DNA of 64,000 nt from contig NZ_MKIM01000027.1 of assembly GCF_001939045.1 (NCBI RefSeq), positions 248,001 to 312,000 of the forward strand, read 5' to 3'. Under the pieces are notes generated by a model. The model ran no database searches and had not been told where the DNA came from. It was given only the letters and a program-made list of their open reading frames with translations. The translations under genes and the position numbers were made by a program. This DNA comes from Rhizobium oryziradicis. Lineage in GTDB: Bacteria; Pseudomonadota; Alphaproteobacteria; Rhizobiales; Rhizobiaceae. Shown here piece after piece: positions 27,896 through 36,640 of this stretch (within the stretch, counting starts at the first letter, position 1; each line of letters starts with the position of its first letter).

Positions 27896-28765
27896 TTATC
27901 GAGTCTGGCCACTGCGGACAGACGGATGCCAGAAGGTGACGGCTCTCTCCGTCAGCGCCACCAAACCATAAAAAACCGAGCCAGCCAGAGCCGCGACCGC
28001 GATTTCGGCCCAGACCATATCGACATTGCTGCGGCCAACCTCGGTTGAAATGCGAAAGCCCATGCCCACAATGGGTGTACCAAAAAATTCTGCCACAATT
28101 GCGCCAATCAGTGCCAGCGTTGAATTGATCTTCAGCGCATTGAAAATAAACGGCCAGGCAGCGGGCAGGCGCAGTTTGATCAAAGTCTGCCAAGGGCTTG
28201 CGGCATAGGTGTGCATCAAATCGCGCTCCATGCTGCTTGCTGCAGACAATCCCTGCACGGTGTTTACCAGCATGGGGAAGAAGGTCATGATCACCACCAC
28301 GGCCACTTTGGATGGCCAATCAAAGCCAAACCACATGACCATGATGGGTGCGATGCCCACCACGGGCAGGGCCGAGACAAAATTGCCGATGGGCAGCAGC
28401 CCGCTTTTGAGAAAGGGCGAGCGGTCAATCAGCACCGCCACCACAAAACCAAGTCCGCAGCCAGCGACATAGCCGGTGAGCACGGATTTAAGGAAGGTTT
28501 GCTGAAAATCGGCCCAGAGTGTGGGTATTGAATGGATCAACCGCGTCCAGATCATGCTGGGGGCAGGCAGCAGGATGGACGGAATATCAAAGCCGCGCAC
28601 CACGCATTCCCAGATCACCAAAAGTGTGATGCCAAACAGCAGCGGCACGGCAAGATCGGCTGCGCGCTGGTGTGTTGGGCTGGCAAAGTGCTGGCGCACC
28701 AGCCATTCATTGATAGCCCATGCCAAAAGCCAGAAAACGAGAGCAAAGATCAGATAGCCACTCAT
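27896..28765 (-). CDS. ABC transporter permease (pyrimidine-type system)
   Basis: 289 aa binding-protein-dependent permease of the SsuC/ThiX type with about 6-7 hydrophobic segments. The coupling motif region is MHTYAASPWQTLIKLRLPAAWPF (at about residues 183-205), with GAIVAEFFGTPIVG following. It overlaps the preceding permease by 4 bp (ATGA). Confidence 0.88.
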   Translation of the reverse strand: MSGYLIFALVFWLLAWAINEWLVRQHFASPTHQRAADLAVPLLFGITLLVIWECVVRGFDIPSILLPAPSMIWTRLIHSIPTLWADFQQTFLKSVLTGYVAGCGLGFVVAVLIDRSPFLKSGLLPIGNFVSALPVVGIAPIMVMWFGFDWPSKVAVVVIMTFFPMLVNTVQGLSAASSMERDLMHTYAASPWQTLIKLRLPAAWPFIFNALKINSTLALIGAIVAEFFGTPIVGMGFRISTEVGRSNVDMVWAEIAVAALAGSVFYGLVALTERAVTFWHPSVRSGQTR

Positions 28766-29637
28766 GCTTTGATCCCCATCCGTTTCAAAACAGTGCTGTG
28801 GGCGAGGCCCACAATGGCCACCAGAATGGCGGCAAGCCCTGCGGCCATGAAAAGTGCTGCCCAGATTTGCACCGTCTGGCCATAGTAAGAGCCGGATAAC
28901 AAGCGTGCGCCCAGACCCGCAACCGCGCCGGTTGGCAATTCGCCGACAATGGCCCCCACCAGCGAGATGGCAATGGCGACTTTGAGAGAGGTAAACAGAT
29001 AGGGCATGGCGGCAGGCATGCGCAGTTTCCAGAATGTCTGGGTGTTGCTGGCATAATAGGTGCGCATCAGATCAATCAAAATCGCATCGGGGCTGCGCAG
29101 GCCTTTGACCATGCCCACCACCACCGGGAAAAACGACAGATAAGTGGAAATCAGCGCTTTGGGCAAAAGGCCGGAAATGCCAATGGCGTTCAGCACCACG
29201 ATGATCATCGGCGCGATAGCGATAATCGGGATTGTCTGGCTGGCAATCACCCACGGCATCAAAGATTTATCGATGGCGCGATTGTGCACAATGCCAATGG
29301 CCAGCAAAATGCCAAGCAATGTGCCCATGCCAAAACCCATCAGGGTCGCCGATAGCGTGATCCATGTGTGATAAACCAGACTGCGCTTGGAAGTGATGGG
29401 CTTATCGATGGTTGTTGCCCACAATTCCGCAATAATCTGATGCGGCGCGGGCAGGACCGGACGCTCCTGATTAAACGTCCGCTCGATCAATTGCGTGGTG
29501 GTAACGCTCTCCCCAGCACGGGCCGCCTGATCGCGCACAAAAGGCGCGTTGAGAATGACCACAAAGACATGCCAGATGATTAGGATGGCAAGAATTACGG
29601 TGAGGACGGGGAGGAGACGGGTGCGGAATGTGCTCAT
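28762..29637 (-). CDS. ABC transporter permease (pyrimidine-type system)
   Basis: 291 aa, a second SsuC/ThiX-type permease. Its EAA-like loop is TYYASNTQTFWKLRMPAAMP, followed by SLVGAIVGELPTGAVAG. Two permeases imply a heterodimeric channel. Its start codon overlaps the stop of the DUF559 gene, so its translation now depends partly on that inserted gene. Confidence 0.88.
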   Translation of the reverse strand: MSTFRTRLLPVLTVILAILIIWHVFVVILNAPFVRDQAARAGESVTTTQLIERTFNQERPVLPAPHQIIAELWATTIDKPITSKRSLVYHTWITLSATLMGFGMGTLLGILLAIGIVHNRAIDKSLMPWVIASQTIPIIAIAPMIIVVLNAIGISGLLPKALISTYLSFFPVVVGMVKGLRSPDAILIDLMRTYYASNTQTFWKLRMPAAMPYLFTSLKVAIAISLVGAIVGELPTGAVAGLGARLLSGSYYGQTVQIWAALFMAAGLAAILVAIVGLAHSTVLKRMGIKA

Positions 29638-30020
29638 GGGGTTGCACCCTCTGACTTGAGAAATCTGCTTATGGCTGCCTCAAGGGTAATAAAAATATAG
29701 TCGGAATTATCCAACACCTGATCATTATCGAACCGAAGCACTTTGAAGCCTTGGCTCCGCAACCATGCATCTCTTTGTTTGTCGTGACGCCTGCCATCAT
29801 TGGTTTCGTGGCTATGGCCATCGACTTCAATGATGATTTTGGCGGATAGCCAAGCAAAATCCGCAATATAGGGGCCGATCGGTGTTTCCCTGCGGAAGCG
29901 TGCCCCTCTCGGTCTGAAATCTCGGAGCAGATCCCACATTTCCTGTTCTGCTTTGGTCAATTCCCGACGCAGGGTTTGGGCACGGGTTCGGGTTTTGGGG
30001 TTTATGTTGGAATGGGCCAT
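29634..30020 (-). CDS. DUF559 endonuclease-like protein inside the ABC operon
   Basis: 128 aa. RAQTLRRELTKAEQEMWDLLRD, FRRETPIGPYIADFAW and KIIIEVDGHSHE are the classic DUF559 pattern, a Vsr/restriction-endonuclease-like fold with the catalytic D...ExD/H layout (D in IADF, E-x-D in IEVDG). The frame is open to 30371, but the upstream part is translated GC-rich inverted repeat; M118 of that frame (30020) is where homology begins. No good ribosome site is visible. It is unrelated to transport yet sits between the ATPase and permease genes and overlaps the permease start (ATGA). Confidence 0.8.
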   Translation of the reverse strand: MAHSNINPKTRTRAQTLRRELTKAEQEMWDLLRDFRPRGARFRRETPIGPYIADFAWLSAKIIIEVDGHSHETNDGRRHDKQRDAWLRSQGFKVLRFDNDQVLDNSDYIFITLEAAISRFLKSEGATP

Positions 30021-30058
30021 CAGGAGGGCTTTGGTTGGCGTTGCGTCCGTGGTTTTTT

Positions 30059-30235
30059 CCCCTCCCCAACCCCTCCCCACAAGGGGGAGGGGCTTTGGTG
30101 CCATGATCCCGCCTTGTGCTTTAGGTTGATGGATTGCGCTCTTTTGGGTGGCTACGAATTCGACCATATTTGTTTGGCGCAATAGGGTAGCGGCATCGTA
30201 GCCCCGCCCCCTTGTGGGGAGGGGTTGGGGAGGGG
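30059..30235. repeat. 36-bp GC-rich inverted repeats with 105-bp spacer
   Basis: Left arm 30059-30094 and right arm 30200-30235 are complementary at 35 of 36 positions. Each arm also folds on itself (CCCCTCCCC, ACAA, GGGGGAGGGG in the left arm). The unit lies directly upstream of the DUF559 gene, between it and the ATPase gene, and lengthens the operon gap to about 235 bp. Confidence 0.85.
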
Positions 30236-30255
30236 ATTTCGTTCTTGCACCAAGA

Positions 30256-31095
30256 CTACTCATCATAACTATGCCCCGCCCGCAAACCTTCGCGCACCCG
30301 ATGGGCAATCTCCAAAAACTCGGGGCTTTCTCGAATATCCAGTGGTCGCTCTCTGGGGAGGGTCGATTCAATCACATCGGTCACGCGACCGGGCCGGGGA
30401 CTCATCACCACGATCTTGGTGGAGAGATAAACGGCTTCCGGAATGGAATGGGTGACAAAACAGATGGTTTTGTTGGTGCGATCCCAGAGTTTGAGCAATT
30501 GCTCGTTCAGATGGTCGCGGACAATTTCATCCAGCGCACCAAACGGCTCATCCATCAACAACAGATCAGCATCAAACGCCAGCGCACGAGCAATGGAGGC
30601 GCGCTGCTGCATGCCGCCGGAAAGCTGCCAAGGGAACTTCTTGCCAAAGCCCGACAGATTGACCAGTTCCAGTGTCTGCTCAATCCGCTTTTTCTTCTCA
30701 TCCGGGCTATAGGCCATGATCTCCAGCGGCAGGGCAATGTTTTGCTCAATGGTGCGCCACGGATAGAGCGCTGCCGCCTGAAACACATAACCGTAGGAGC
30801 GTTCTTTGCGGGCATTTTCGGGCGTCATGCCATTGACGGTGATGCTGCCGCTGGTGTGCTTTTCCAGATCGGCAATGACGCGCAAAAACGTGGTCTTGCC
30901 GCAGCCGGAGGGGCCGATAAAGGAAACGAAATCGCCCTTTTTCACCTCCAGATCAACGTTGGACAGCGCATGCACCGGCCCATCATTGGTCTGGAAGGTC
31001 AGACAGAGATCTTTGGCAGAGACGACGGAATAATGTGAGGGACCGTTGGAACGTTCAGGACCTGCCAACTCCGAGGCTGATGTTTGAGATGTCAT
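30256..31095 (-). CDS. ABC transporter ATP-binding protein (pyrimidine-type system)
   Basis: 279 aa SsuB/TauB-like ATPase. Walker A is GPSGCGKTT, the Q-loop AAALYPWRTI, the signature LSGGMQQRASIARAL, Walker B LLLMDEPFGALD, and the H-loop FVTHSIPEAV. A non-conserved N-terminal tail of about 25 residues precedes the domain. It is the first gene of the ABC operon and is divergent from the cupin gene with a 71-bp shared promoter gap. No RutR-like operator is visible in that gap. Confidence 0.9.
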   Translation of the reverse strand: MTSQTSASELAGPERSNGPSHYSVVSAKDLCLTFQTNDGPVHALSNVDLEVKKGDFVSFIGPSGCGKTTFLRVIADLEKHTSGSITVNGMTPENARKERSYGYVFQAAALYPWRTIEQNIALPLEIMAYSPDEKKKRIEQTLELVNLSGFGKKFPWQLSGGMQQRASIARALAFDADLLLMDEPFGALDEIVRDHLNEQLLKLWDRTNKTICFVTHSIPEAVYLSTKIVVMSPRPGRVTDVIESTLPRERPLDIRESPEFLEIAHRVREGLRAGHSYDE

Positions 31096-31166
31096 GGATA
31101 AAACCTGTAGGAGATTGCGCCTCTGGTGGCACTGTGAGAAATTCGCAGGAAAAATGGAGCACTGTT

Positions 31167-31586
31167 ATGGACCATGATCAATCGTCGAAGCCGACCTGCC
31201 GTCTTGTTCGCCCTAACGATCATTACGATGGAAAGCAGGGCTTTAGCTACATTGCTGGTATCTCTGCCGAGACAGTGGGGGCGAAGGGCATTTGCATGCA
31301 TCTTTTGACCATTCCCCCGGGTGGACGTGCCAAAGCGCATTTGCACGAGGCGCATGAAACCGCAATTTATACCATTTCTGGCGAAAGCCATGCCTGGTAC
31401 GGTGATAAGCTTGAGCACCATCAAATTGTGCGGGCTGGTGAGCTTTTTTACATCCCGGCGGGGGTGCCACATCTGCCCGCCAATCTTTCTGATCAGCCCT
31501 GTGTTATCGTTATCGCCCGCACGGATCCCAACGAGCAAGAAAGCGTTGTGCTGTTGCCGGAATTGGACGATCTGGTGCTGAAATGA
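31167..31586 (+). CDS. Cupin-domain protein
   Basis: 139 aa single cupin. Metal-site motifs are HLHEAHETAIYTISGE (His, His, Glu) and PAGVPHLPANLS (His). ATG 31167 follows GGAGC; the open frame back to 31035 overlaps the ATPase gene and is rejected. It is divergent from the pyrimidine ABC operon and convergent with hydA. It could be an enzyme or a small-molecule binding protein; its substrate is unknown. Confidence 0.82.
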   Translation: MDHDQSSKPTCRLVRPNDHYDGKQGFSYIAGISAETVGAKGICMHLLTIPPGGRAKAHLHEAHETAIYTISGESHAWYGDKLEHHQIVRAGELFYIPAGVPHLPANLSDQPCVIVIARTDPNEQESVVLLPELDDLVLK

Positions 31587-31601
31587 GTGCATGGGGTGCT
31601 T

Positions 31602-33056
31602 TCACACCCCGCTGGCCGGAATGCCTGTGCGCTCAACTTTACGTGGCGACACCAGTTCTTTCCATGTGGACAGGGCCTTGCTAACCGCCGGATAAGGCTC
31701 ACGCTTGACAAACTTGCCGTGGCCTTCCTGCGTCTTCACGGTGCTTTCCTCAATCGCCACCACGCCACGGGTGAGGGTGAAGCGCGGCAGGCCGGTGACG
31801 GTTTTTCCCTCGAACACGTTGTAATCAATGGCTGATTGCTGGTTGCTGGCCGAGATGGTCTTGGAGCGCTTCGGGTCCCACACCACAATATCGGCATCGG
31901 CCCCCACAAGGATCGCGCCCTTCTTCGGATAGATATTGAGGATTTTGGCGATGTTGGTGGAGGTGACGGCCACGAATTCGTTCATGGTCAGGCGGCCCGT
32001 TGCCACGCCATGGGTCCACAGCATCGGCAGGCGATCTTCCAGTCCGCCGGTGCCGTTGGGGATTCGGGTGAAATTGCCGACGCCAAACCGTTTTTGTTCG
32101 GTGGTAAAGGCGCAATGGTCTGTGGCGACGCAAGAGAGCGAGCCCGATTGCAGGCCTGCCCAGAGGCTATCCTGATGCTGCTTGTTGCGGAATGGCGGCG
32201 ACATCACCCGGCGGGCGGCGTGGTCCCAATCCTTGTCGAAATATTCGCTCTCATCCAAGGTCAGATGCTGGATCAGCGGCTCGCCATAAACCCGCATGCC
32301 TTTTTGCCGGGCGCGGCGGATAGCTTCATGGGATTGTTCGCAAGACGTATGCACCACATAGAGCGGCACACCGGCCATATCAGCAATCATTATGGCCCGG
32401 TTGGTGGCTTCACCCTCCACTTCGGCAGGGCGGGAATAGGCATGGGCTTCCGGGCCATTGTTGCCATCTGCAAGCAGCTTGGCCGACATGGCCGCGACCA
32501 CATCGCCATTTTCGGCATGCACCAGCGGCAACGCACCCAGCTCGGCGCAGCGCGAGAATGAGGCAAACATCTCGTCATCATTCACCATCAAGGCCCCCTT
32601 ATAGGCCATGAAGTGCTTGAAGGTGTTGATGCCCTTGTCTTGCACAATGGTTTGCATTTCGTTGAAAATGCGCTCATCCCAAGAGGTGATGGCCATATGG
32701 AAGGAGTAATCGCAGTTCGCGCGGGTGGATTTATTGTCCCAGCGTGTCAGCGCTTCCAAAAGCGATTGGCCAGGATCGGGTAGGCAGAAATCCACCACCA
32801 TGGTGGTGCCGCCCGCCAGACCCGCACGGGTGCCACTTTCAAAATCATCGGCGGAATAGGTGCCCATAAACGGCATTTCCAGATGCACATGCGGATCAAT
32901 GCCGCCCGGCATGACATAACAGCCCGCTGCATCCAGCACGGTCTCGCCGGAGAGGTCGGGTCCGATTTCGGTGATGATCCCGCCCTCGATTTTTACATCG
33001 GCCTTGTAGGTGAGATCGGCGGTGACGATGGTGCCGCCTTTGATGACTGTGCTCAT
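31602..33056 (-). CDS. hydA: Dihydropyrimidinase
   Basis: 484 aa cyclic amidohydrolase that opens dihydrouracil/dihydrothymine to N-carbamoyl-beta-amino acids, second step of the reductive pyrimidine pathway. The first metal site is in GGIDPHVHLEMPF, the carboxylated Lys in FKHFMAYKGAL, further His ligands in LPLVHAENGD and YVVHTSCEQ, and the catalytic Asp in CVATDHCAF. Length fits the family. It lies downstream of hydC and a small secreted protein gene on the same strand. Confidence 0.94.
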   Translation of the reverse strand: MSTVIKGGTIVTADLTYKADVKIEGGIITEIGPDLSGETVLDAAGCYVMPGGIDPHVHLEMPFMGTYSADDFESGTRAGLAGGTTMVVDFCLPDPGQSLLEALTRWDNKSTRANCDYSFHMAITSWDERIFNEMQTIVQDKGINTFKHFMAYKGALMVNDDEMFASFSRCAELGALPLVHAENGDVVAAMSAKLLADGNNGPEAHAYSRPAEVEGEATNRAIMIADMAGVPLYVVHTSCEQSHEAIRRARQKGMRVYGEPLIQHLTLDESEYFDKDWDHAARRVMSPPFRNKQHQDSLWAGLQSGSLSCVATDHCAFTTEQKRFGVGNFTRIPNGTGGLEDRLPMLWTHGVATGRLTMNEFVAVTSTNIAKILNIYPKKGAILVGADADIVVWDPKRSKTISASNQQSAIDYNVFEGKTVTGLPRFTLTRGVVAIEESTVKTQEGHGKFVKREPYPAVSKALSTWKELVSPRKVERTGIPASGV

Positions 33057-33069
33057 GATTGCTGTTCCC

Positions 33070-33348
33070 TCATTTATTATTGAACGACCTCACTGCCCGA
33101 TTCCAGTCGTCTATAACATCGTTGACTTTGTGGCTGGCGTCCGAATGTTCGTTTTTAAGGCAAGTCAGATATGTCTGCATTTCGTCAACGTAATCATTAA
33201 CCTCGCGTTTGGTCCGCTCCATTTGGTCGAGGTCGGCGGAATATCCTGACCGGATATAAGGCTCACTTGGTCTATTGCAGTAATATAATTGCCCGTGAGC
33301 GTTTGGTGCGAATAACAATGAGGAGACTCCGATGAGCTTTATCCTCAC
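33070..33348 (-). CDS. Small secreted protein of unknown function in the pyrimidine operon
   Basis: 92 aa. A short signal-like N-terminus (MRIKLIGVSSLLFAPNAHG) is followed by QLYYCNRPSEPYI and a predicted helical region with a second Cys (TYLTCLKNEH). The start is GTG overlapping the hydC stop (GTGA), with GGAGG upstream, so translation is coupled. hydA begins 13 bp after its stop. I do not recognise the family. The two Cys could form a disulfide in the periplasm. Confidence 0.6.
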   Translation of the reverse strand: MRIKLIGVSSLLFAPNAHGQLYYCNRPSEPYIRSGYSADLDQMERTKREVNDYVDEMQTYLTCLKNEHSDASHKVNDVIDDWNRAVRSFNNK

Positions 33349-34598
33349 CCCACAACCTCCGCCGTCTCCAGTACCGCATGCAACAGCACATCACAGCCTG
33401 CCGATGCCCATTCCTTGGAAATCTCCTCGGCCTCATTGTGCGAAAGCCCGCCGACGCAAGGGCACATGATCATGGTCGAAGGTGCAACCCGTGCCGCCCA
33501 GCATGCATCATGGCCAGCGCCGGAAATGATGTTCATATGGCTATAGCCTAGCCGCTCGGCGGCATCGCGCACGCGGCCCACCAATGTGGGATCAAACGTC
33601 ACGGGGTCGAAATGGCCGACGGCTTCCACCGAGCAGCCAACGCCGAGGGCTTCGCAAATGGTTGCGGCTTCGGCTTCAATTTTGGCCCGCATCCGGTCGA
33701 GCTTCTCTTGGCTCGGTGTGCGAATATCGACCGTGAACACTACCTTGCCCGGCAGCACATTGCGCGAGTTGGGCGAGAAGAACACCTGGCCGACGCCGCC
33801 AACCGCACCGGGCTGTTCGCTCATCGCCACATCCTGCACCATTTCCAAAATCCGGCCCATAGCAAGGCCAGCGTTGACGCGCAGGTTCATGGGGGTGGAG
33901 CCGGTGTGGGCCTCGCGGCCCGTCAGGGTAAATTCCAGCCACCACAGGCCCTGACAGTGGGTCACAACACCAATCTGCTTGTTTTCGGCTTCCAGAATCG
34001 GCCCTTGTTCGATGTGATATTCGAAATAGGCGTGCATTTTGCGCGCGCCCACTTCTTCTTCACCCAACCAGCCAATGCGTTTCAGCTCGTCGCCATAGGT
34101 TTTGCCGTCGGGGTCTTTGCGGGAATAGGCGTAATCCAGCGTATGCATGCCAGCAAACACGCCGGATGCCAGCATGGCAGGAGCAAAGCGTGCGCCCTCT
34201 TCATTGGCCCAGTTGGTCACAACAATCGGGTGTTTGGTCTTGATGCCGAGATCGTTCATCGAGCGCACCACTTCGAGCGCGGCCAAAACGCCGAGCACGC
34301 CATCATATTTGCCGCCTGTGGGCTGGGTGTCGAGGTGTGAGCCGACATAAACGGGCAGGGCATCCGGGTCGGTGCCGGGGCGGGTGGCAAACATGGTGCC
34401 CATCTGGTCCACGCCCATGGTCATGCCTGCTGCCTCGCACCAGCTCTGAAACAGGGCGCGGCCTTCGGCATCTTCATCGGTCAAGGTTTGGCGGTTGTTG
34501 CCGCCTGCCACGCCGGGGCCAATCTTAGCCATATCCATCAGGCTGTCCCACAGCCGGTCACCATTCACGCGCAAGTTCACGCCGGGTTGAGCCGTCAT
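33345..34598 (-). CDS. hydC: N-carbamoyl-beta-alanine amidohydrolase (Zn-dependent M20 family)
   Basis: 417 aa. It hydrolyses N-carbamoyl-beta-alanine to beta-alanine, CO2 and ammonia, third step of the pathway. The metal-binding motif is YVGSHLDTQPTGGKYDG, followed by VVTNWANEEGARFAP and, near the end, ISGAGHDACWAARVAP. ATG 34598 with AGGA upstream begins the family homology; the open frame to 34703 is extra. First gene of the hydC-orf-hydA operon, divergent from the RutR-like gene with an operator between them. Confidence 0.92.
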   Translation of the reverse strand: MTAQPGVNLRVNGDRLWDSLMDMAKIGPGVAGGNNRQTLTDEDAEGRALFQSWCEAAGMTMGVDQMGTMFATRPGTDPDALPVYVGSHLDTQPTGGKYDGVLGVLAALEVVRSMNDLGIKTKHPIVVTNWANEEGARFAPAMLASGVFAGMHTLDYAYSRKDPDGKTYGDELKRIGWLGEEEVGARKMHAYFEYHIEQGPILEAENKQIGVVTHCQGLWWLEFTLTGREAHTGSTPMNLRVNAGLAMGRILEMVQDVAMSEQPGAVGGVGQVFFSPNSRNVLPGKVVFTVDIRTPSQEKLDRMRAKIEAEAATICEALGVGCSVEAVGHFDPVTFDPTLVGRVRDAAERLGYSHMNIISGAGHDACWAARVAPSTMIMCPCVGGLSHNEAEEISKEWASAGCDVLLHAVLETAEVVG

Positions 34599-34730
34599 TT
34601 TATCGTTCCTAATCTGTGCAGGGGTTTCGATGCTGATCGAAAGCCGCTGTTCCCTTTGTCTGACCCTTATTGTTGTTTTTGGGCCTTTGTGGTCGCCAAG
34701 CATTGCCTTTTTAGAAGCAGTGATTGATAT

Positions 34731-34746
34731 TTGACCGATTGGTAAA
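34731..34746. promoter_or_regulatory. RutR-like operator at the hydC/rutR divergent promoter
   Basis: TTGACCGATTGGTAAA matches the E. coli RutR consensus TTGACCANNTGGTCAA at 12 of its 14 defined positions. It lies between the starts of hydC (34598) and the RutR-like regulator (34891). Confidence 0.7.
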
Positions 34747-34890
34747 CATTACAACTTCCACTGCTGTACTCAAGCCGTAAAATGGGAAAAATTTTGCAAA
34801 AATGACAGGCGGTTGCTTAAAAACTGGGCCTGTTTTTTGGGCGTTTTTTGCAGGGCTTTCGCCGATGATGGAAAGATGACGGGAGGCATG

Positions 34891-35532
34891 ATGGCGATAC
34901 CACGGGCTGCCAGAACACAGCGGCGCACGCGCATTCAGGTTGAGAAGGAAGAAGTTATCCTTCAGGCGGCGCTGGATGTGTTTTCCACTCAAGGGTTTCG
35001 TGGCTCGACCATTGATCAGATTGCGGAGGTGGCAGGCATGTCCAAGCCCAATCTGCTCTATTATTTTCGCACCAAGGAGGCCATGCATCGGGTGTTGATG
35101 GATCGGCTTTTGGCCAATTGGCTCGAGCCCTTGCGCGCTTTTGATGCCGATGGCGACCCTCGGGAGGAGATTTGCTCTTATATTCGGCGCAAGCTGGAAA
35201 TGGCGCGGGATTTTCCACGCGAAAGCCGGTTGTTTGCCAATGAAATCCTGCAGGGCGCGCCGAATATTGAGGATGTGCTGAAGGGATCGCTGAAAGAACT
35301 GGTGGATGAAAAAATCGAGGTGATTCGCAGCTGGATCAAAGCGGGCAAGCTGGCTCCATGCGATCCCTATCACCTGATTTTTTCCATCTGGTCGACAACT
35401 CAGCATTATGCCGATTTTGATGTGCAGGTGCGCGCCGTGCTGGGGCAGGGGCTTGCCAGCGACACCCGCTTTGAGGATGCCGTGCGCTTTTTGGAGGGCT
35501 TGTTTGTGACGGGGCTGAAGCTGGCTGATTAA
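34891..35532 (+). CDS. rutR: TetR-family regulator, RutR-like
   Basis: About 213 aa. The TetR helix-turn-helix is at about 25-70: FRGSTIDQIAEVAGMSKPNLLYYF (residues split around the turn). The remainder closely follows E. coli RutR, with SRLFANEILQGAP, LVDEKIEVIRSWIKAGKLAP and FSIWSTTQHYADF. RutR senses uracil and represses pyrimidine degradation genes; the same role is expected here. Starts at 34876, 34888 and 34891 are possible, and GGGAGG favours the latter pair. It overlaps the convergent DMT gene by 4 bp at the stops. Confidence 0.88.
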   Translation: MAIPRAARTQRRTRIQVEKEEVILQAALDVFSTQGFRGSTIDQIAEVAGMSKPNLLYYFRTKEAMHRVLMDRLLANWLEPLRAFDADGDPREEICSYIRRKLEMARDFPRESRLFANEILQGAPNIEDVLKGSLKELVDEKIEVIRSWIKAGKLAPCDPYHLIFSIWSTTQHYADFDVQVRAVLGQGLASDTRFEDAVRFLEGLFVTGLKLAD

Positions 35533-36464
35533 TCGGGCAGGGTTGCCATGGCCAGCAGGCCTGCGGCGGTAATCAGCGCGCCGGCAAATACGCCAAAGGG
35601 TGCCCAGCCGTGGCCCAAAGCGCCTTCCAGCAGAATGATGAAGGTGGGGGTGAGGTAGCTATAGGCCAGCACCTTTGGGGCGGGCAGGCGCTGGGCTGCA
35701 TATTGCAGCAACAAAAAGGTAATCAGGGTCATGACGATGGCCAGATAAACCACCATGAACCACGCCAGAGGCGGTACGCTGGCATAGTCCAGCGCCAGCA
35801 ATTTTGGTGTGCCGGGAATGAGAATAAAGGCAAGCGTGGCAACGGCCGTCCAGAACATGAAAATCAACGGCGGCTCGTTTTCGTTGAATTTGCGCAGCAA
35901 CGGCACATAGATGGCGTGGGCTGTGACGCCAACCAGATAGATCATCTCACCCTTGCCAAGATCAAAACTCAGCAGCGCTTGAATATCGCCGCGAAAGATA
36001 ACCCAAATCGCTCCAATGGCGGCAATGCTGAGGCTGACCAACACCCGCCCGCGGGTGCGCTGGCGCATCAAGAGCCAGGCAAAGCCAGCGCTCATCAACG
36101 GCATGATGGTAAAAATCGCCCCCGTGGCCACAGGTGCCGTAAATTGCAGGGCAATGAACATGCTGAGCATGTACGTGGACATCAAAGCACCAATGGCCAA
36201 AAACCGCCCCGGCCGCTTTGGCAATGTGAAAGGATAGCGCTTGATCTTGAAGCAGATAACGCCGGTCACCAAAACGGTCAGCAGGTAGCGCAGGGCTGTC
36301 AGAGCAATCGGATCGATCACTTTGGTTGCCATGCCACCAAACGAAAAAGATGTGGCCAGCAACATCGCAAACAGCAGTACGGCCAGATGTGCTTTCAGCT
36401 TTTCCCGCCCACGCGCATGCAAATTGTGACGATCAACGGGAGAGGCGATGGTGGGAGATGTCAT
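35529..36464 (-). CDS. EamA/DMT-superfamily transporter
   Basis: 311 aa with ten hydrophobic segments in two EamA halves, for example ATSFSFGGMATKVIDPIALTALRY in the first and LLLQYAAQRLPAPKVLAYSY in the second. This superfamily exports metabolites, so it could export a pyrimidine breakdown product, but only its position next to the RutR-like gene suggests this. ATG 36464 begins after a Lys/Pro-rich open frame reaching 36698. A palindrome lies 28 bp upstream. Confidence 0.85.
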   Translation of the reverse strand: MTSPTIASPVDRHNLHARGREKLKAHLAVLLFAMLLATSFSFGGMATKVIDPIALTALRYLLTVLVTGVICFKIKRYPFTLPKRPGRFLAIGALMSTYMLSMFIALQFTAPVATGAIFTIMPLMSAGFAWLLMRQRTRGRVLVSLSIAAIGAIWVIFRGDIQALLSFDLGKGEMIYLVGVTAHAIYVPLLRKFNENEPPLIFMFWTAVATLAFILIPGTPKLLALDYASVPPLAWFMVVYLAIVMTLITFLLLQYAAQRLPAPKVLAYSYLTPTFIILLEGALGHGWAPFGVFAGALITAAGLLAMATLPD

Positions 36465-36491
36465 GGGGCACTTCTTTATGGGCGGCACTTT

Positions 36492-36511
36492 GACCGACAG
36501 CACTGTTGGTC
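36492..36511. promoter_or_regulatory. Palindromic operator candidate upstream of the DMT transporter
   Basis: GACCGACAG, CA, CTGTTGGTC: 9-base arms with one mismatch, 28 bp before the start. The half-sites resemble RutR half-sites (TTGACC and TGGTC), but the spacing differs from a RutR site. Confidence 0.5.
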
Positions 36512-36640
36512 GTACATGGCGAACAAAGGACGCTGTAACGGAAATTATCGCGCGCTTCCACCCTGATCGCTCCACACACGCGAAATTTACGGCCTGATCT
36601 TCATGAGATGAAAATCCTCGCCGGTCCGCTCCTGCATAAT

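Noticed and set aside
30020-30371. N-terminal extension of the DUF559 frame
   Set aside because: It is a translation of the GC-rich inverted repeat and the ATPase 3' end; family homology begins at 30020.
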